A stretch of 64,000 nt of DNA from Chitinophaga sp. HK235 (GCF_018255755.1 NZ_CP073766.1:3720001-3784000), one strand, 5' to 3'. Positions 6,839 to 15,412 are shown, counted from the first letter of the stretch. Translations and numbers: made by a program. The notes: generated from the sequence alone by a model not told the origin.

Positions 6839-8623
6839 CTACTCCAGTCTGATATTGGCAATTGGGGCACCTGCCGGTACCATAGGGAATACGTTATCTT
6901 CTTTTTCCACCACAACTTCCAACAGGTAAGCACCGTTGTGGGCCAGCATTTCATCGATAGCAGCTGAAATATCTTCGCGCGCGGTAATTTTTTTGCCGGG
7001 GATATAAAACCCTTTGGCGATCTGAACGAAATCCGGGTTGACCATTTCGGTAGAGGAATAACGTTTGTCGAAGAACAGTTGCTGCCACTGGCGAACCATG
7101 CCAAGGAAGTTGTTATTCAGGATCACGATTTTCACCCCTATTTTGGACTGATAGATAGTTCCCAGTTCCTGTAAGGTCATCTGGAAGCAACCATCACCGA
7201 TAATAGCTACCACTTCTTTTTCGGGCGTACCCATTTTAGCGCCCATGGCTGCCGGCAGGGAGAAGCCCATCGTACCCATACCACCGGAGGTGATGTTGGT
7301 GTTCGGGTTTTTGAAACGATAATAGCGGGAAGCTACCATCTGATGCTGACCAACGTCTGTAACCAGTACTGCTTCTCCTTTTGTTTTTTCGGAGATGAGC
7401 CGTATTACTTCCGCCATTTTCAGTTCACCTGCTTCCGGATACAGTTCGCGGTGTTGTACTTTATCGTATTCTTTCTGATGCGCAGCCTGGAATTCAGCGA
7501 GCCATTCTTCATGGCTGGCAGGGTTTACTTCCTCCAGCAATGCTTCGAGAGCTGTTTTGGCATCTGCATGCAGGGCCACATCAGCTTTGATGATCTTGTT
7601 GATCTCGGCGGCATCTATTTCGATGTGAATAACTTTTGCTTTGTTGGCATAGCTTTCCACGTCGCCGGTTACACGGTCATCGAAGCGCATACCAACGGCG
7701 ATGAGGGTATCACATTCACCGGTGAGCACGTTGGGACCATAGTTGCCATGCATGCCCAGCATACCTACATACAGCGGGTGGTCTACCGGAACAGCGGAGA
7801 GGCCCAGCAGTGTGGAAGCCATGGGTATCTGTGCTTTTTCTGCCAGTGCTATCAGGGCTTTTTCAGCACCTGATAACAGTACGCCGTGGCCTACCAGCAG
7901 GAAAGGTTTTTTCGCTTCGTTGATCACTGCGGCTGCAGCTGTTACAGCATCCTGATTCAGTTGTGGTACCGGTTGATAACTACGTATAGCCGTGCACGGT
8001 ATATATTCATATTCGAACTCGCCGAACTGTGCGTTTTTGGTGATATCCACCAGTACAGGGCCTGGGCGGCCACTGCGGGCGATATAAAAAGCTTTGGCGA
8101 TAGCGCCCGGAATATCTTCCTGGCGGGTCACCTGAATATTCCATTTGGTGATGGGCATGGTGATGCCGATCACGTCTGTTTCCTGGAAAGCGTCTGTACC
8201 CAGCAGGGCTGCACCTACCTGACCGGTGATGCACACCATCGGTGTACTGTCCATATAAGCATCTGCCAGCCCGGTGACCAGGTTGGTGGCGCCCGGACCG
8301 GAAGTGGCAAAGGCCACTCCTGTTCTGCCGGAGCTGCGGGCATAACCCTGGGCTGCGTGTGTAGCACCCTGTTCATGCCTCACCAGTATATGATGGACCT
8401 TGTCCTGGAAATCGTACAGCGCATCATAGATTGGCATGATAGCACCGCCGGGGTATCCGAAGATGGTATCCACTCCTTCAGCGATGAGGGAACGGATTAC
8501 GGCTTCTGCACCGGAGATAACAGGTTTAGCGGCCAACCGTTTATCAGCTTCCTCAGCCTTCATCGGTAACACATCCTTCTGTTGCATTTTTAACAAGTTT
8601 TGCGTACTTAAATAAGATTCCAT
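6839..8623 (-). CDS. ilvB: Acetolactate synthase large (catalytic) subunit
   Basis: This ThDP/FAD enzyme makes 2-acetolactate and 2-aceto-2-hydroxybutyrate. The catalytic Glu is E84 in VRHEQGATHAAQGYAR. The ThDP/Mg motif is IIGDGCFQMT...LNNNFLG (~residues 465-500). SGPGATNLVTG and the FAD-contact GMLGMHGNYGPN stretch are present. The start is uncertain: ATG at 8623 overlaps ilvD by 71 nt, while ATG at 8587 or 8563 (MKAEEADKRL) would overlap by only 35 or 11 nt. The family core begins at ~ISGAEAVIRSL, so any of these gives a full enzyme. It is probably translationally coupled to ilvD. Confidence 0.95.
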   Translation of the reverse strand: MESYLSTQNLLKMQQKDVLPMKAEEADKRLAAKPVISGAEAVIRSLIAEGVDTIFGYPGGAIMPIYDALYDFQDKVHHILVRHEQGATHAAQGYARSSGRTGVAFATSGPGATNLVTGLADAYMDSTPMVCITGQVGAALLGTDAFQETDVIGITMPITKWNIQVTRQEDIPGAIAKAFYIARSGRPGPVLVDITKNAQFGEFEYEYIPCTAIRSYQPVPQLNQDAVTAAAAVINEAKKPFLLVGHGVLLSGAEKALIALAEKAQIPMASTLLGLSAVPVDHPLYVGMLGMHGNYGPNVLTGECDTLIAVGMRFDDRVTGDVESYANKAKVIHIEIDAAEINKIIKADVALHADAKTALEALLEEVNPASHEEWLAEFQAAHQKEYDKVQHRELYPEAGELKMAEVIRLISEKTKGEAVLVTDVGQHQMVASRYYRFKNPNTNITSGGMGTMGFSLPAAMGAKMGTPEKEVVAIIGDGCFQMTLQELGTIYQSKIGVKIVILNNNFLGMVRQWQQLFFDKRYSSTEMVNPDFVQIAKGFYIPGKKITAREDISAAIDEMLAHNGAYLLEVVVEKEDNVFPMVPAGAPIANIRLE

Positions 8624-10232
8624 TGGATACCTTCAATGCCGGAGCGGTCCACTGGGCCCTGCGGGCAGCCAGTTCTTCCGCGCTGACTTCCATATTGATT
8701 GTATTGTTCACTGCATCTATTTCGATGATGTCGTCGTCTTGTACGAGGGCGATATTACCACCTTCGAAAGCCTCCGGTGTGATATGTCCTACCACGAAAC
8801 CATGAGTACCACCGGAGAAACGGCCGTCGGTAATCAGTGCCACACTTTTACCGAGTCCTACGCCCATAATGGCGCTGGTAGGTTTCAGCATTTCCGGCAT
8901 ACCGGGTGCACCTTTAGGGCCTACCTGGCGGATGACCACTACATCACCCTTTTTCACTCTACCGGACTGAATACCAGCGATGAGTTCAAATTCACCGTCA
9001 AATACGCGGGCAGGTCCTTTGAACTGTTCGCCTTCCTTACCGGTGATTTTAGCAACAGAGCCTTTTTCGGCGAGATTGCCATATAATATCTGGATATGGC
9101 CGTTGACTTTCAACGGCTTCTCCACGGGAACGATAATATCCTGTGTGCCGAAATCGATATCCGGAACAGACTCCAGATTTTCAGCGATGGTTTTGCCGGT
9201 CACGGTCATGCAATGACCATGCAGGCGGCCTTGTTTCAGCAGGTATTTCATCACTAATGGAACGCCGCCGATATTGTGCAGGTCTTCCATCAGGTATTTA
9301 CCGCTGGGCTTAAGATCGGCTATCAGCGGGGTTTTGTCGCTGGAACGCTGGAAATCTTCCAGTGTAACGGACACGCCTACTGATTTTGCGATAGCGATGA
9401 AGTGCAGTACTGCGTTGGTACTACCACCCAGTGCCATGATCACTGTGAGCGCATTTTCAAATGCCTCTTTGGTCATGATGTCTCTGGGTTTGATATCTTT
9501 TTCCAGGAGCAGGCGGATGTATTTGCCGGCATTGGCACATTCTTCCTTTTTTTCCTTGCTCAGGGCGGGGCTGGATGAGCTGTAGGGCAGGCTCATACCC
9601 AATGCTTCGATAGCGGAAGACATCGTATTGGCAGTGTACATTCCACCGCAGGCGCCGGCGCCCGGGCAGGAATTCATTACGATGCCTTTAAAATCGCCTT
9701 CGTCCAGTGTGCCGGCCATTTTCTGACCGAGTGCTTCGAAAGCAGAGATGATGTTGAGGTCCTGGCCTTTATATTTGCCGGGTGCGATGGTACCGCCGTA
9801 AACCATGATGGACGGGCGATTGAGGCGACCCATAGCCATCAGTGAACCAGGCATGTTTTTATCGCAGCCAGGCACGGTGATGAGTGCATCATAGTATTGG
9901 GCACCACAAACAGTTTCAATGGAATCTGCAATCAGATCGCGGCTTACCAGGGAGTAACGCATACCAGGTGTACCATTGCTCATACCGTCGCTGACGCCGA
10001 TGGTGTGGAAAGTAAGTCCGACCAGATCATTGGCCCAGACGCCTTTTTTCACATCCTGTGCGAGGTCATTGAGGTGCATGTTACAGGTGTTACCATCATA
10101 ACCCATGCTGGCAATACCTACCTGGGCTTTTTTCAGGTCTTCATCTGTAAGGCCGATACCGTATAGTTGCGCCTGCGCAGCTGGCTGCGTAGGGTCCTGT
10201 GTAATCGTTTTGCTGTATTTATTTAGTTCCAT
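8553..10232 (-). CDS. ilvD: Dihydroxy-acid dehydratase
   Basis: This Fe-S dehydratase forms 2-oxo acids from dihydroxy acids, the third common step to Ile and Val. The 559-aa length is typical. The conserved cysteines are visible at C50 (DGNTCNMHL), C123 (PGCDKNMPGSL) and C195 (GACGGMYTANTMSS), the ligand set of the [2Fe-2S] type. The C-terminal GRFSGGTHGFVVGHI signature is intact. It overlaps the start of ilvB and is preceded by a 249-nt gap after ilvE that holds a 13-bp stem hairpin. Confidence 0.95.
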   Translation of the reverse strand: MELNKYSKTITQDPTQPAAQAQLYGIGLTDEDLKKAQVGIASMGYDGNTCNMHLNDLAQDVKKGVWANDLVGLTFHTIGVSDGMSNGTPGMRYSLVSRDLIADSIETVCGAQYYDALITVPGCDKNMPGSLMAMGRLNRPSIMVYGGTIAPGKYKGQDLNIISAFEALGQKMAGTLDEGDFKGIVMNSCPGAGACGGMYTANTMSSAIEALGMSLPYSSSSPALSKEKKEECANAGKYIRLLLEKDIKPRDIMTKEAFENALTVIMALGGSTNAVLHFIAIAKSVGVSVTLEDFQRSSDKTPLIADLKPSGKYLMEDLHNIGGVPLVMKYLLKQGRLHGHCMTVTGKTIAENLESVPDIDFGTQDIIVPVEKPLKVNGHIQILYGNLAEKGSVAKITGKEGEQFKGPARVFDGEFELIAGIQSGRVKKGDVVVIRQVGPKGAPGMPEMLKPTSAIMGVGLGKSVALITDGRFSGGTHGFVVGHITPEAFEGGNIALVQDDDIIEIDAVNNTINMEVSAEELAARRAQWTAPALKVSNGILFKYAKLVKNATEGCVTDEG

Positions 10233-10430
10233 TGCTGTTGATGTTTCCCGGATTACGGTTGATAGTAATCCTATTTTAAAAATCCGTCACAAATTACCCG
10301 GTGAGGCTGGCAAATTCAAACCAAGAATTTTCAATAAACCGGTCTTCAAATCTGCTCCGGGGTCTTTCAAACCCTTTACCACAGAGGATTCTGCATTTTT
10401 CGTTTTACAGAATCCAAGGGAGCTTTTAGC

Positions 10431-10465
10431 TTTTAGCTGTCAGCATTTAGCACTGACAGCTAAAA
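10431..10465. repeat. 13-bp stem hairpin of TTTTAGCTGTCAG words between ilvE and ilvD
   Basis: TTTTAGCTGTCAG (10431-10443) and CTGACAGCTAAAA (10453-10465) are perfect inverse arms with a 9-nt loop, followed by two more AGCTAAA words. There is no T-run on the operon strand, so readthrough into ilvD is expected. The rest of the gap (10233-10430) shows nothing I recognise. Confidence 0.75.
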
Positions 10466-10481
10466 GACTAACAGCTAAAGG

Positions 10482-11384
10482 CTATGCTAATTGTGCTTCG
10501 CGTTGAAAGGATTTTTCGAGCACTCTTGCTTTATAGGCTTGTTGTAATACTTTTCCGAGAGAAGAGGCCCATGTTTTGGCAAAAGGCTGTCCGTCGATAG
10601 ATTCGAGGCCTACCACTTCTGCAGCAGTACCGCAGAAGAAAGCAGCATCGGCTTGTTTTAATTCATCGATGGTAAACAGTTTTTCTTCGAGTGGGATTTG
10701 CAGTTCCTGGCAAAGTTCGATAACAGTGGCGCGAGTGATGCCTGCAAGAATGTTACCGGCTGGGGGAGTGAAGATTTTGCCGTCTTTTTCGAAGAAGATG
10801 TTGGCACCCGGACCTTCTGCCACATAACCATTCATATCCATTAACAGTGCTTCATCGTATCCTTTTTGTTTGGCTTCCTGCGATGCCAGTATCGAGTTTA
10901 TATACAGGCCGGCCGATTTGGATTCTATCTTGAATGCTTTGGGATTCGGTCGCTCGAAGGAAGAAGTCATGATGCGCAGCAGTTTTTCACCGAGGTAAGC
11001 TCCCCATTCCCAGGCGCAGATGAGTATGTTGGATTCACTCGCCGCCTTCAGGGTCATGTTGGGCGGACAGAATACCAGCGGTCTGATGTAGGCTTCTTCC
11101 ATATTGTTCATCTCCAGTACTTTGTAGCATGCGGCGATCAGCTCGTCGTTGTTGAAGTCGTAGGGGATGTGTATCAGTTCGCAGGAACGCTTCAGGCGAT
11201 CAAAGTGTTCTTTGGCCTTGAAGACCTTCACTTGTCCGTTAGCTGTTTTATAAGCGCGGATTCCTTCGAATACGGCGTAACCGTAGTGTAATGATTGCCC
11301 GAACAGATCGGTGGTGGCTGCAGTTGCTTTCAGATACTCGCCGTTGAGATAGAGAATGGTGTCGTTGTTGTAATAGCTATACAT
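10482..11384 (-). CDS. ilvE: Branched-chain amino acid aminotransferase
   Basis: This class IV PLP aminotransferase performs the last step of Ile, Val and Leu synthesis. At 300 aa it is of E. coli IlvE type. The PLP lysine is K156 in ESKSAGLYIN. Other family landmarks are HYGYAVFEGIRAY (residues ~33-45), YVAEGPGANIFF (~187-198) and GITRATVIEL. It is the first structural gene after the leader region: its ATG lies 32 nt after the T-run of the attenuator terminator, so its transcription is directly exposed to the leader control. The remaining ilv genes follow on the same strand. Confidence 0.94.
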   Translation of the reverse strand: MYSYYNNDTILYLNGEYLKATAATTDLFGQSLHYGYAVFEGIRAYKTANGQVKVFKAKEHFDRLKRSCELIHIPYDFNNDELIAACYKVLEMNNMEEAYIRPLVFCPPNMTLKAASESNILICAWEWGAYLGEKLLRIMTSSFERPNPKAFKIESKSAGLYINSILASQEAKQKGYDEALLMDMNGYVAEGPGANIFFEKDGKIFTPPAGNILAGITRATVIELCQELQIPLEEKLFTIDELKQADAAFFCGTAAEVVGLESIDGQPFAKTWASSLGKVLQQAYKARVLEKSFQREAQLA

Positions 11385-11416
11385 AAAATTGAATTATTAG
11401 CGTCAAAATAGTAGTC

Positions 11417-11449
11417 AAAAAAAAAGCCTTCCTCGTTGCGGAGGAAGGC
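11417..11449 (-). terminator. Attenuator terminator of the ilv operon
   Basis: On the minus strand GCCTTCCTC, a six-base loop and GAGGAAGGC are followed by nine T. This is a textbook intrinsic terminator placed between the leader peptide stop (11479) and ilvE (11384). A terminator before the first structural gene only makes sense as a regulatory one. Confidence 0.9.
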
Positions 11450-11477
11450 GTTATATCGTTTTGATTATACACGTGGA

Positions 11478-11487
11478 CCTATCCTCC
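11478..11487 (-). promoter_or_regulatory. Predicted antiterminator segment of the ilv leader
   Basis: Read on the minus strand, GGAGGATAGG overlaps the last codons and stop of the leader peptide. It can pair with CCTTCCTCC (11440-11448), the 5' arm of the terminator, over nine base pairs with one bulged U. A ribosome reaching the stop codon would cover it; one stalled upstream at the Val/Ile codons would leave it free. Confidence 0.7.
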
Positions 11488-11595
11488 ATAGTGGTGGCTA
11501 ATAATGACAACGACGATAATCACGACCTTCGTGATAGCCCAGTTGAGCTGAGGTACGATGTGATTAAGTTTTATGTTGTCTTTATTTTCCCACAT
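11479..11595 (-). CDS. ilv leader peptide (38 aa) with nine consecutive Val/Ile codons
   Basis: The ATG is at 11593-11595 and the TAG at 11479-11481, with no internal stop. The peptide starts MWENKDNIKL, reaches NWAITK, then reads V V I I V V V I I (residues 24-32) and ends SHHYGG. Val and Ile are the end products of the operon it precedes, and the run sits at the right distance before an antiterminator and terminator. It should act as a sensor: scarce charged tRNA-Val or tRNA-Ile stalls the ribosome and lets transcription into ilvE. No Shine-Dalgarno site is seen; the bases just before the ATG read ATCACCTCCT, which resembles the 16S 3' end itself rather than its complement. Confidence 0.85.
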   Translation of the reverse strand: MWENKDNIKLNHIVPQLNWAITKVVIIVVVIISHHYGG

Positions 11596-11621
11596 AGGAG
11601 GTGATTGTTATTGTATCAGTA

Positions 11622-11655
11622 CAAATGTATTCGTGAAAAAAATAAAAAACAACAA
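11622..11655 (-). promoter_or_regulatory. Promoter of the ilv operon (Bacteroidota type)
   Basis: On the minus strand a perfect -7 box TACATTTG (11622-11629) is preceded by TTGTTG ending at 11650, with a 20-nt spacer. This fits the TTG-N19-21-TAnnTTTG consensus. Transcription should start near 11615, about 20 nt before the leader peptide ATG. From 11656 to 11817 I see only AT-rich sequence. Confidence 0.75.
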
Positions 11656-11817
11656 AGCATAAAATTTTTCGTCAAAAATTAATCCCTTTATATGTTTTTG
11701 AAAATATTCAAAAAAAGAAGTCGATTATTAATCCATTTCTAATAAACAACCAAAACCGGTCACTAAATACTAAAGGTTTGGTGAGAGGATAAAGCAGGGA
11801 GAAGCGGCGGAAGGTGC

Positions 11818-11852
11818 AAAAAAAATCCCGATGCAGGAGCGCACCGGGATTT
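11818..11852 (-). terminator. Terminator after the sugar kinase gene
   Basis: AAATCCCG (11823-11830) and CGGGATTT (11845-11852) form the stem. On the minus strand a run of at least eight T follows. It sits 30 nt after the stop of the gene at 11883 and insulates the ilv promoter from it. Confidence 0.8.
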
Positions 11853-11882
11853 CAGAATGATTTCATTTGATTGTTCACTAGT

Positions 11883-12974
11883 CTAAACCTGTTCACTGAC
11901 AAGGAGGCATTTATCGATGATAGCCTGCAATGTGTCTTGTTTTTCGATGAGCCGCTGCAGCAGTACCAGCTGGTTTTGTGCGCGGTCGTAGTTGTGGGTG
12001 TCGTACTTAATCGGGTAGTAGACATCGCCGTTGAGATAATCGGTGAGGAATCGTATCCCCTGCATGTAGATCATGAACTTTCCTGCAAAAAAGAGTTGTT
12101 CTTTTTCCACTTTGGTTAAAGTGCCGCCTATTTCTCCGAGATATCCCTGCATGAGTGCTTCGAAATATTCTTCGCGGATAATGATCTGGCTGACATCCGG
12201 CTCTTCTTCAGAAACGGGGCAAACATAAGTTCTTACCATGTCTCCGAGGTCTGAGATGATTTTTCCCGGCATCAGTGTATCCAGATCGCAGACGCAGATA
12301 CCTTCATATGTGTCTTTGTTGAGCAGCACATTATTGATTTTGGTATCATGGTGCATCAGGTGGTCTCTGAATTCGGGATTTGTTTTCAGCTGTTCATACG
12401 TGACTGCGATATCGGAGTAGCGGAGGAATTCTTCAATCATCTCTTCTGCTGCTGCTTTCCTGTCTTCCCTGGCATTGCGGATAGCTTCCTGAAAAGCACT
12501 GTAACGCAAGGTAAGATTGTGAAAGTTTGGAATCGAAGCTTTAAACGGCTTCAGGTCGATGCCCGAAAGGTAATTAGCAAGGCGGCCGAATTGTCTGGCT
12601 GCTTCAAATGCCTGCTTTGGGTTGTCGGCCTGATCTACCGTCACGGATCCGGCAATAAACGGAATCATTCGCCAGTACTCGTTGTCCATTACAAAAAGCT
12701 CTTCCCCGGTAACAGTGGGTATGGGCGTAATGAACAGGTACCCCGGATGATGTGCTGCGAGATAATCGGCTGCCATTCTTTGGTTGGCGGCAATTACTCC
12801 AGGTTCCTTAAATACGTTTACATTGATTTTCTGTAAAACATATTTGCTGCCGTCCTCTTTCTTTTCGAGCAGAAAAGTGTTGTTGATGTGTCCTGATCCG
12901 AACTTTCGGACATTTAATCCTTCAGGCTCCAGTCCGAAAGCCTGAAGGATTAATTTGTTGGGTATTATTTCCAT
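11883..12974 (-). CDS. Phosphotransferase, N-acetylhexosamine 1-kinase (NahK)-like
   Basis: This 363-aa protein has the aminoglycoside-phosphotransferase/choline-kinase fold. The catalytic loop is MHHDTKINNVL with catalytic D210, and the Mg-binding DLD follows at 230-232 in CVCDLDTLMPG. The N-terminal lobe has FGSGHINNTFLL and YVLQKIN. The HDTK-NN...DLDT-MPG pattern is that of anomeric hexosamine kinases such as Bifidobacterium NahK, and the length matches. A role in making sugar-1-phosphate from free GlcNAc/GalNAc-type sugars is therefore likely, but substrate choice cannot be read from sequence. Its start overlaps the end of the nucleotidyltransferase gene by 10 nt, so the two form an operon that could give nucleotide sugars from salvaged sugars. 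Confidence 0.75.
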   Translation of the reverse strand: MEIIPNKLILQAFGLEPEGLNVRKFGSGHINNTFLLEKKEDGSKYVLQKINVNVFKEPGVIAANQRMAADYLAAHHPGYLFITPIPTVTGEELFVMDNEYWRMIPFIAGSVTVDQADNPKQAFEAARQFGRLANYLSGIDLKPFKASIPNFHNLTLRYSAFQEAIRNAREDRKAAAEEMIEEFLRYSDIAVTYEQLKTNPEFRDHLMHHDTKINNVLLNKDTYEGICVCDLDTLMPGKIISDLGDMVRTYVCPVSEEEPDVSQIIIREEYFEALMQGYLGEIGGTLTKVEKEQLFFAGKFMIYMQGIRFLTDYLNGDVYYPIKYDTHNYDRAQNQLVLLQRLIEKQDTLQAIIDKCLLVSEQV

Positions 12975-13867
12975 AAATTGTCGGGATATTCTCCATTTTT
13001 AACCAATGCCGACAAGCTGGCCTGCACACCCGGTGCATCTTCTTTGTAAGTAACACCAAACCATTGCGCTGTGGTAGGCAGTACTTTTACCTTACCGATA
13101 TCCCGGCGGATAAACTCATCAGCCACGATCGGAATAAAGAACTCCGATTTAGGGTTAGTGCCGCTTTTCTGCAGGAACTCGTTAAACAGCGTCTGGCTCA
13201 GGTTAAATACGCTGGGATGGAAACCCCAGAAATTCATGGACACCGGCGTATCGGCAGACAGCGGATGTTTGCTGCCATCAGCCTCTTCGTAAACGATCTG
13301 ACCATTGTCAGTATAAATTTTTGTTCTCTCGTTGATAGCAGACAGGAAGCCGGTACCATTCACAGCACAAACACCACGGGACACGGAACCGTGCTCGCTC
13401 ACTGTTTTACCCAGCTCATAACCTACAACACTGTAGATATCTTCTTTACTTTCTCCATTCAGGAAAGCAGCCATTTTCACAAAAGCATCCGCTCCATAAA
13501 AATCATCTGCGTTGATCACTGCAAATGGTTCGTTGATGGCGTTTTTAGCACAAAGGATCGCATGTGCAGTACCCCAGGGTTTAGTCCTGTCAGCCGGGAT
13601 CTGGTAATCACCGGTAAAGGAGTCCATATCCTGAAATACATAATCAGTCGCTACACGGCCTTTCAGCTTGGGCTCAAAAATCTCCTTGAACTCTTCAGCA
13701 AAGTTCTCACGGATGATAAATACGATCTTGCCAAATCCTGCACGGATAGCATCATAAATAGAGTAGTCAATGATAGTCTCACCGCTTGGCCCAAAAGACT
13801 GGATTTGCTTTAAACTGCCGTATCGACTGGCCATACCGGCCGCTAAAATCAATAAAGTCGGTTGCAT
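12965..13867 (-). CDS. Sugar-phosphate nucleotidyltransferase-type protein
   Basis: This 300-aa protein has the NTP-transferase Rossmann-like fold. The nucleotide loop is LAAGMASRYGSLKQ (residues ~8-21), followed by FGPSGETIIDYSIYDA. INADDFYG (~118-125) supplies the metal-binding Asp residues and TKPWGTAHAIL is the base-binding region. There is no C-terminal left-handed helix repeat, so it is not full-length GlmU. It is expected to join a sugar-1-phosphate to a nucleotide in the cytosol. It is translationally coupled to the downstream hexosamine kinase-like gene, which would supply its substrate. The sugar and nucleotide are not determined. A 131-nt gap separates it from the divergent fucosidase gene. 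Confidence 0.75.
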   Translation of the reverse strand: MQPTLLILAAGMASRYGSLKQIQSFGPSGETIIDYSIYDAIRAGFGKIVFIIRENFAEEFKEIFEPKLKGRVATDYVFQDMDSFTGDYQIPADRTKPWGTAHAILCAKNAINEPFAVINADDFYGADAFVKMAAFLNGESKEDIYSVVGYELGKTVSEHGSVSRGVCAVNGTGFLSAINERTKIYTDNGQIVYEEADGSKHPLSADTPVSMNFWGFHPSVFNLSQTLFNEFLQKSGTNPKSEFFIPIVADEFIRRDIGKVKVLPTTAQWFGVTYKEDAPGVQASLSALVKNGEYPDNLWK

Positions 13868-13998
13868 TTTTCTGATATTATTTTATAATTTTCAATGATT
13901 TACCTGAAAATATCGGCGCTAAATATAATCATTAAACCTATTTTCACGCTTTCTTTTTGTGGACAACACATATTTTAAGAACTAATTTAATCGGAACG

Positions 13999-15339
13999 AT
14001 GAAAAGACTACTTGTGCTGGGAGCCTGTGCCATGCAGCTTTTTACAACTGCCAATGCTCAGCAGCAGACCAAACCGGAAGACATTAAAGAAAAAATGCAG
14101 TGGTTTGCCGACGCCAAACTCGGCATCTTCATCCACTGGGGCATCTATTCTGTAAAAGGAATAGACGAATCCTGGTCTTTCCATAACAAAAAAATCTCCT
14201 ATCCCGATTACATGCAGCAGCTGAAAGGCTTTACTGCCAGTAATTACGACCCGCAAGCCTGGGCCGATCTTATCAAAGAATCCGGCGCGCGATATGCGGT
14301 AATGACCACCAAACACCACGATGGCGTGGCCCTGTGGGACAGTAAATACAGTAAACTGGATGTTGTCAACAGTACACCCGCTAAAAAGGACGTGCTCACC
14401 CCCTTCTATGCGGCATTGCGGCGCGACAGCATCAAATGTGGTGCCTATTTTTCGTTGATAGATTGGAGTTATCCCGATTATCCACAGTTTCTGAAAGACA
14501 GTAACCGCTACGACATCAAAGCCCAACCCGCCAGGTGGCAGCGTTTCCTCAAGTTCTACGAAGGACAGATGGAAGAGGTCATGACCAAATTTAATCCCGA
14601 CCTCTGGTGGTTTGACGGCGACTGGGAACACTCCGCCGATGAATGGGAAGCTGCCAAAATGCGCAAAATGCTCACCACCCACAACCCTAATACCATTATC
14701 AATGGCCGTCTTCAGGGTTATGGTGACTACGATACGCCCGAACAAAACTTTCCCGTTACCCGTCCACACTACCACTGGTGGGAACTGTGCATGACTATCA
14801 ATAACAACTGGGGCTGGCAACCACAAGATACCAACTGGAAAACACCCTTTGAAATCATCACCATTTTCGTGGACGCTGTCAGCAACGGCGGCAACCTCCT
14901 GCTCGACATAGGCCCCAAAGCCGATGGCTCCATCCCCGCAGAAGAAGTGCATATGCTCAAAGAACTCGGCGCCTGGAACCAAAAGAATGGTGAAGCCATC
15001 TTCAACACCATCGCCGGTTTACCACTAGGTCACTTCTATGGCCCTACCACCCTCTCCAAAGACTCCACCACCCTTTATCTCTTCCTGCCCGGTAAAACCA
15101 GCGGCCAGGTAGCTATCAAAGGACTGAGCAACAAAATTGAATCCATCAGCGTAGTAGGCAACGGCACCCCGCTGACTCATAAAGTTGTTGGCAAAATTTC
15201 ATGGAGTCCCGTACCAGGCCTCGTTTACATCGATGTACCAGAAAACGTACAGGATAAATACGTAACCGTACTGAAAGTAAAACTGGATAAAGCCGTTAAA
15301 CTTTATCGCGGCAAAGGCGGATTTCTGACAAATGAATAA
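13999..15339 (+). CDS. Alpha-L-fucosidase, glycoside hydrolase family 29
   Basis: This exported hydrolase removes alpha-L-fucose from glycans. I start it at ATG 13999, where MKRLLVLGACAMQLFTTANAQ is a clean signal peptide; an in-frame TTG at 13957 adds 14 residues in front of it and is rejected. GH29 landmarks are GIFIHWGIYSV, TTKHHDGVALWDS and DLWWFDGDWE, in which D206 is the expected nucleophile. NGGNLLLDIGPKADGSIP closes the barrel. A C-terminal beta domain covers ~residues 335-446. The mature length (~425 aa) is usual. The gene is divergent from the kinase/nucleotidyltransferase operon; a shared role in host or plant glycan sugar recovery is only an inference. Confidence 0.92.
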   Translation: MKRLLVLGACAMQLFTTANAQQQTKPEDIKEKMQWFADAKLGIFIHWGIYSVKGIDESWSFHNKKISYPDYMQQLKGFTASNYDPQAWADLIKESGARYAVMTTKHHDGVALWDSKYSKLDVVNSTPAKKDVLTPFYAALRRDSIKCGAYFSLIDWSYPDYPQFLKDSNRYDIKAQPARWQRFLKFYEGQMEEVMTKFNPDLWWFDGDWEHSADEWEAAKMRKMLTTHNPNTIINGRLQGYGDYDTPEQNFPVTRPHYHWWELCMTINNNWGWQPQDTNWKTPFEIITIFVDAVSNGGNLLLDIGPKADGSIPAEEVHMLKELGAWNQKNGEAIFNTIAGLPLGHFYGPTTLSKDSTTLYLFLPGKTSGQVAIKGLSNKIESISVVGNGTPLTHKVVGKISWSPVPGLVYIDVPENVQDKYVTVLKVKLDKAVKLYRGKGGFLTNE

Positions 15340-15412
15340 ACCGCAAATAACGCGCAATATGAGCTGATTAAGCTGATGATAATTAGCAAGATTGAAGCGA
15401 ATTTTAACAAGT

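Noticed and set aside
8007..8569. Long plus-strand ORFs antisense to ilvB and ilvD (for example 7886-8569)
   Set aside because: They mirror conserved ilv coding sequence in another frame and have no signal, motif or promoter of their own.
13957..13998. TTG start adding 14 residues before the fucosidase
   Set aside because: The ATG at 13999 begins directly with a good signal peptide; the extension would bury it.
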